A stretch of DNA of 8,789 bases. It comes from Pseudomonadota bacterium. GTDB lineage: Bacteria; Pseudomonadota; Alphaproteobacteria; Sphingomonadales; Sphingomonadaceae. Below the pieces are notes generated by a model, which saw only the letters and a list, made by a program, of their open reading frames with translations, was not told where the DNA came from and made no database searches. Location: contig JAEZES010000041.1 in the NCBI GenBank assembly GCA_023432995.1, positions 1 to 8,789 of the forward strand, in the 5' to 3' direction. Of the stretch, positions 6,131 through 8,789 are shown one piece after another (the stretch's first letter is position 1; every line of letters begins with the position of its first letter). The position numbers and the translations under genes are program-made.

Positions 6131-6436
6131 TCAGCTGTCGGGTGTGGCCAGCAGGTCGGCCCACTCGGGATGACGGCGGAACTGCGCCGCGACATAGCTG
6201 CAGCGCGGCACGATCTTGAAACCCTGCTCGCGTGCGTCGGCGACGAGCGCCTCGACCAGCCGCTGCGCCACCCCCTGCCCGCGCATCGCCGGCGGGACGT
6301 AGGTATGGTTGGCGATCCTGAGCGGCCCGAGCGCGCGCCAGGTCAGCTCGGCCGGCTGGTCGGCCCCGGGCAGGGCGGCGCGATAGGCGCCGTGGCTGGT
6401 CTCGTCGGTCCGGGTGATGGCGAGTGCGCCGGGCAT
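6131..6436 (-). CDS. Minimal GNAT family N-acetyltransferase (COG2388 type)
   Basis: The 101-residue product is a single small GNAT domain. It has the acetyl-CoA-binding motif PPAMRGQGVAQRLVEAL (48-64; R/Q-x-x-G-x-G/A as RGQGVA) and the subfamily's C-terminal signature IVPRCSYVAAQFRRHPEWADLL. Length about 95-105 is normal for this group, which is much shorter than typical GNATs. Members are predicted acyltransferases of unknown substrate. The ATG at 6436 is firmly set by AAGGAG (complement of 6446-6451) 9 bases upstream; an upstream extension in the same frame is antisense to the aldolase gene. The start lies 40 bases from the divergent aldolase start, and the stop is 4 bases from the convergent ydbT-like stop. 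No terminator fits in either gap. Confidence 0.88.
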   Translation of the reverse strand: MPGALAITRTDETSHGAYRAALPGADQPAELTWRALGPLRIANHTYVPPAMRGQGVAQRLVEALVADAREQGFKIVPRCSYVAAQFRRHPEWADLLATPDS

Positions 6437-6476
6437 GGATTCGGGCTCCTTCTTGCACCGAACACCGCGGCGAGCC

Positions 6477-7484
6477 ATGGCGTTCCCCATGCAGTTCCTG
6501 TCCGACAACGCGGCGGCGGTCCATCCGCAAGTCTGGCGGGCGCTGCACGAGGCCGATACGGCCGACACACCCTACGACACCGACGCGCTAAGCCGGCGCC
6601 TCGACCAAGCCTTCTCCGAGCTGTTCGGGCGCGATGTTGCTGCGCTGTGGGTGGCGACCGGCACCGCGGCCAACTGCCTCGCGCTGGCGACGATGGTTCC
6701 GCCGCACGGCGCGGTGCTGTGCCACCGCGAGGCGCACATCGAGAGCGACGAGGGCGGGGCGCCGGGGTTCTACCTTCACGGCGCCAAGCTGGTGCTGGTT
6801 GACGGCGAGGGGGCCCGGCTTTCGCCCGAAGCGGGCGGCGCCGCGCTCGCGGCGATCCGCGACGACGTCCACCAGGTCCAGGTCCACGCGCTGTCGCTCA
6901 CCCAGGCGACCGAGTACGGCCGCTGCTACCGGCCGGCCGAGCTCGCGGCCCTGACCGCGCTGGCGCGCTCGCACGGGCTGCGCGTGCAGATGGACGGCGC
7001 GCGGTTCGGCAACGCGGTCGCGTTTCTCGACTGCCCGGCCGCCGAGGCCTGCGGCGACATCGACGCGCTGAGCTTCGGCTGCGTCAAGAACGGGGCGATG
7101 AACGCGGAGGCGATCGTGTTCTTCGATCCTGCGCTGGCCGACGTCGCCCGCTACCGCCGCAAGCGCGCCGGCCACCTGCAGTCGAAGGGCCGCTATCTCG
7201 CGGCGCAAGTACTGGCGATGCTCGAAGGCGGCTTGTGGCTGGCCAACGCGCGCGCCGCCAACGCTGCCGCGGCGGAAATCGCCGGTGCCGCCGGCGAGCG
7301 GCTGCTTCACCCGGTCGAGGCCAACGAGGTGTTCCTGCGCTGCACGGCAGCCGAACGCGAGACGCTGCGCGCGCAGGGCTTCGGCTTCTACGACTGGGGG
7401 CCGGACGCGGCGCGCTTCGTCGCCGCGTGGGACACGCGCGAGGAACACGCCCGCGCGCTCGCCCGCGCCGTCGCCGCGCTGTGA
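6477..7484 (+). CDS. Low-specificity L-threonine aldolase (PLP-dependent, beta-eliminating lyase family)
   Basis: Expected to cleave L-threonine or L-allo-threonine to glycine and acetaldehyde, and related beta-hydroxy amino acids; ltaE is the usual name for this class. The 335-residue product has the family start FLSDNAAAVHP, an ATGTAANCLAL loop for the cofactor phosphate, AHIESDEGGAPGFY with the active-site histidine, QMDGARFGNA (aspartate and arginine region), and SFGCVKNGAMNAEA with the PLP-binding lysine. It is complete. The start could be ATG 6477 or ATG 6489 (MQFLSDN); 6477 is kept because of a weak GGCGAG upstream, but the choice is uncertain. It is divergent from the GNAT gene and overlaps the following EamA exporter by 4 bases (GTGA), which suggests a joint role in handling threonine, its products or a related amino acid. 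Ornithine/serine-type substrates cannot be excluded from sequence. Confidence 0.9.
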   Translation: MAFPMQFLSDNAAAVHPQVWRALHEADTADTPYDTDALSRRLDQAFSELFGRDVAALWVATGTAANCLALATMVPPHGAVLCHREAHIESDEGGAPGFYLHGAKLVLVDGEGARLSPEAGGAALAAIRDDVHQVQVHALSLTQATEYGRCYRPAELAALTALARSHGLRVQMDGARFGNAVAFLDCPAAEACGDIDALSFGCVKNGAMNAEAIVFFDPALADVARYRRKRAGHLQSKGRYLAAQVLAMLEGGLWLANARAANAAAAEIAGAAGERLLHPVEANEVFLRCTAAERETLRAQGFGFYDWGPDAARFVAAWDTREEHARALARAVAAL

Positions 7485-8392
7485 GCGAGCTTCCTCCGCC
7501 CCATGCGCTGCTGCGGCCGCGCGTCGCGCTGCCGTTCCTGGCGATCTCGCTGATCTGGGGCTCGACCTGGATCGTGATCACCGACCAGATCGATGGCGTC
7601 CCCGCCTTGTGGTCGGTCGCCTGGCGCTTCGCCCTGGCGACCGTCGGGATGTTCGCGCTGGTCTTCGCCACCCGTACCCCCTGGTGGATGCCGGCGCGCG
7701 CGCACGCGCTCGCGCTCGCGGTCGGGCTGTGCCAGTTCAGCGGCAACTACAATTTCGTCTACCAGGCCGAGCTCCACCTGACCTCGGGCATCGTCGCGGT
7801 GATGATCGGGCTGATGCTGGTGCCCAACGCGGTGCTCGGCCGCGTGCTGCTCGGCCAGCCGATCACGCCGCGCTTCATGATCGGCAGCGCGATCGCGATC
7901 GGCGGCATTGCCCTGCTGCTGCTCAACGAGGCGCGCGAGGCGCCGCTCGGCGGCGACGTCGGGCTGGGCATCTGGCTCGCGCTCGGCGCGATGATCGCCG
8001 CGTCGGTGTCGAACGTGATCCAGGCCGGCGAGACCGGCCGCCGCGTGCCGCTGTTCACGCTGATCGCCTGGGCGATGCTCTACGGCACGATGCTCGATCT
8101 CGCGCTCGCGTGGACTTTCGGCGGTCCGCCGGTGCTGCCGTCCGACCCCCGGTACTGGGCCGGTACGACCTACCTGGCGATCCTCGGCTCGGTCGTGACG
8201 TTCCCGCTCTACTATCGCCTGATCCGCGAGATCGGCGCGGGGCGGGCGGCCTATCACAACGTGCTGGTGGTGATCGTGGCGATGGCCCTGTCGACACTGC
8301 TCGAAGGCTATCGCTGGTCGGCGCTGGCGGTCGCCGGCAGCGCCCTCGCGCTGGTCGGGCTGGTGATCGCCCTCAGGGCGAAGTCGCTCTGA
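7481..8392 (+). CDS. EamA/DMT superfamily inner-membrane transporter
   Basis: The 303-residue product has the ten-helix, two-EamA-repeat layout: helices near 16-34, 43-62, 74-92, 100-122, 131-148, then 160-180, 190-212, 226-246, 256-274 and 279-298. The first repeat has the family-typical LIWGSTW segment (24-30) at the end of helix 1, and the second has the usual helix-loop pattern with ILGSVVTFPLYY..I.E.G..RAA (234-257). Such proteins (RhtA, EamA, YdcZ-like relatives) mostly export amino acids or other small metabolites; the substrate here is unknown. The start is GTG at 7481 overlapping the aldolase stop (GTGA), without a separate Shine-Dalgarno, so it is probably coupled to the aldolase. 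Its last 20 bases (8373-8392) overlap the end of the convergent epimerase-like gene. Confidence 0.9.
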   Translation: MSELPPPHALLRPRVALPFLAISLIWGSTWIVITDQIDGVPALWSVAWRFALATVGMFALVFATRTPWWMPARAHALALAVGLCQFSGNYNFVYQAELHLTSGIVAVMIGLMLVPNAVLGRVLLGQPITPRFMIGSAIAIGGIALLLLNEAREAPLGGDVGLGIWLALGAMIAASVSNVIQAGETGRRVPLFTLIAWAMLYGTMLDLALAWTFGGPPVLPSDPRYWAGTTYLAILGSVVTFPLYYRLIREIGAGRAAYHNVLVVIVAMALSTLLEGYRWSALAVAGSALALVGLVIALRAKSL

Positions 8393-8789
8393 GAATCGCC
8401 CGCAGGCCGTCGCGATAGGTCGGGAACCGGGGGCGCCAGCCGAGCACGCGCTTGGCCTTGCCGTTCGCCACCCGCCGCGTCTCGGCATAGAACGCGCGGG
8501 CCTGCGGCGAGAGGCCGGCCTCGTCGAGCCCCTGCAGCGGCGGCAGCGGCGCGCCGAGCAGGCGGCAGGCTTCCTCGATCACCGCGTTGTGGCTCGCGGG
8601 CAGGTCGTCGGCGAGGTTGTAGGCGCCCGCCGGGGCGTCGAAACCCGCGATCACGCCGGAAGCGATGTCGTCCACGTGGACCCGGCTGAAGACCTGTCCG
8701 GGCCGCTCGATGCGGTGGGCGCGGCCCTCGGCCACGCGGTCGAGCGCGCTGCGTCCCGGGCCGTAGATCCCCGGCAGGCGGAACACGCG
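8373..8789 (-). CDS. NAD(P)-dependent epimerase/SDR-like protein, C-terminal part only
   Basis: The gene runs off the right edge; only about 139 C-terminal residues are visible. They begin RVFRLPGIYGPGRSALDR, the extended-SDR segment that follows the catalytic tyrosine-lysine pair, then carry FSRVHVDDIASGVIAGFD (substrate-domain signature H-V-D-D), AYNLADDLPASHNAVIE, and a C-terminal VLGWRPRFPTYRDGLRAIL typical of sugar-epimerase-like proteins of the YeeZ/COG0451 group. The Rossmann GxxGxxG motif and YxxxK are outside the window, so activity cannot be judged. A GTG at 8786 is internal valine, not a start. The stop at 8373 lies inside the 3' end of the convergent EamA gene (20-base overlap). 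Confidence 0.85.
   Translation of the reverse strand, partial: RVFRLPGIYGPGRSALDRVAEGRAHRIERPGQVFSRVHVDDIASGVIAGFDAPAGAYNLADDLPASHNAVIEEACRLLGAPLPPLQGLDEAGLSPQARAFYAETRRVANGKAKRVLGWRPRFPTYRDGLRAILRATSP

Noticed and set aside
4906..6195. 429-codon minus-strand frame opposite the ydbT-like gene
   Set aside because: Charged, repetitive translation typical of an antisense frame; the plus-strand gene has clear domain repeats and coupling.
7388..8488. 366-codon minus-strand frame opposite the EamA gene
   Set aside because: Antisense translation rich in Arg, Asp, His and Gln with no recognisable domain; the plus-strand transporter is well supported.
8784..8786. GTG as the start of the epimerase-like gene
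   Set aside because: It is the valine of the internal RVFRLPGIYGPGR segment; the Rossmann and catalytic parts must lie beyond the window.

Overview
The window is high-GC chromosomal DNA with tightly packed genes, short intergenic gaps, GTG/TTG starts and many stop/start overlaps. The protein sequences (gpmA, purK, ribF, the small GNAT, the PH-domain pair) look alphaproteobacterial. A member of the Sphingomonadales (Sphingomonadaceae/Erythrobacteraceae type) is my best guess, but no marker in the window proves it. I see no IS element, integrase, CRISPR array or phage gene, so this reads as core genome rather than an island.

Region 1 (about 1-3890, minus strand). Read in transcription order: a 50-residue charged hypothetical protein (3738..3890), then gpmA (3016..3702), purE (2531..3016), purK (1482..2534), folA (994..1482) and ribF (71..994). 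From gpmA to ribF every stop codon overlaps the next start by 1 or 4 bases, so these five genes almost certainly form one translationally coupled mRNA. It joins glycolysis (phosphoglycerate mutase), the two-step AIR to CAIR conversion of purine synthesis, tetrahydrofolate supply and FMN/FAD synthesis. gpmA starts at TTG, and its Shine-Dalgarno sequence lies in one arm of a perfect 8-bp hairpin. Downstream of ribF, at the left edge, lies an array of CTCCGCG and CTCTGCG repeats.

Region 2 (3891-6126, plus strand). A divergent gap carries a TTGACA -35 box followed by tRNA-Thr(GGT) with encoded CCA. After 59 bases come two overlapping genes for membrane PH-domain (bPH_2/DUF304) proteins: a one-domain YdbS-like protein and a three-domain YdbT-like protein. 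I see no terminator between the tRNA and the first of these.

Region 3 (6131-8789). A minimal GNAT acetyltransferase (minus) ends 4 bases from ydbT and starts 40 bases from the divergent ltaE-like low-specificity L-threonine aldolase. The aldolase is coupled by a GTGA overlap to an EamA/DMT family exporter. That gene overlaps tail to tail by 20 bases with a minus-strand NAD(P)-dependent epimerase-like gene whose N-terminal half lies beyond the right edge.

I did not find a clearly novel system. The points most worth a second look are the gpmA leader hairpin, the five-gene metabolic operon, the tRNA-PH gene junction, the repeat array and the aldolase-exporter pair.
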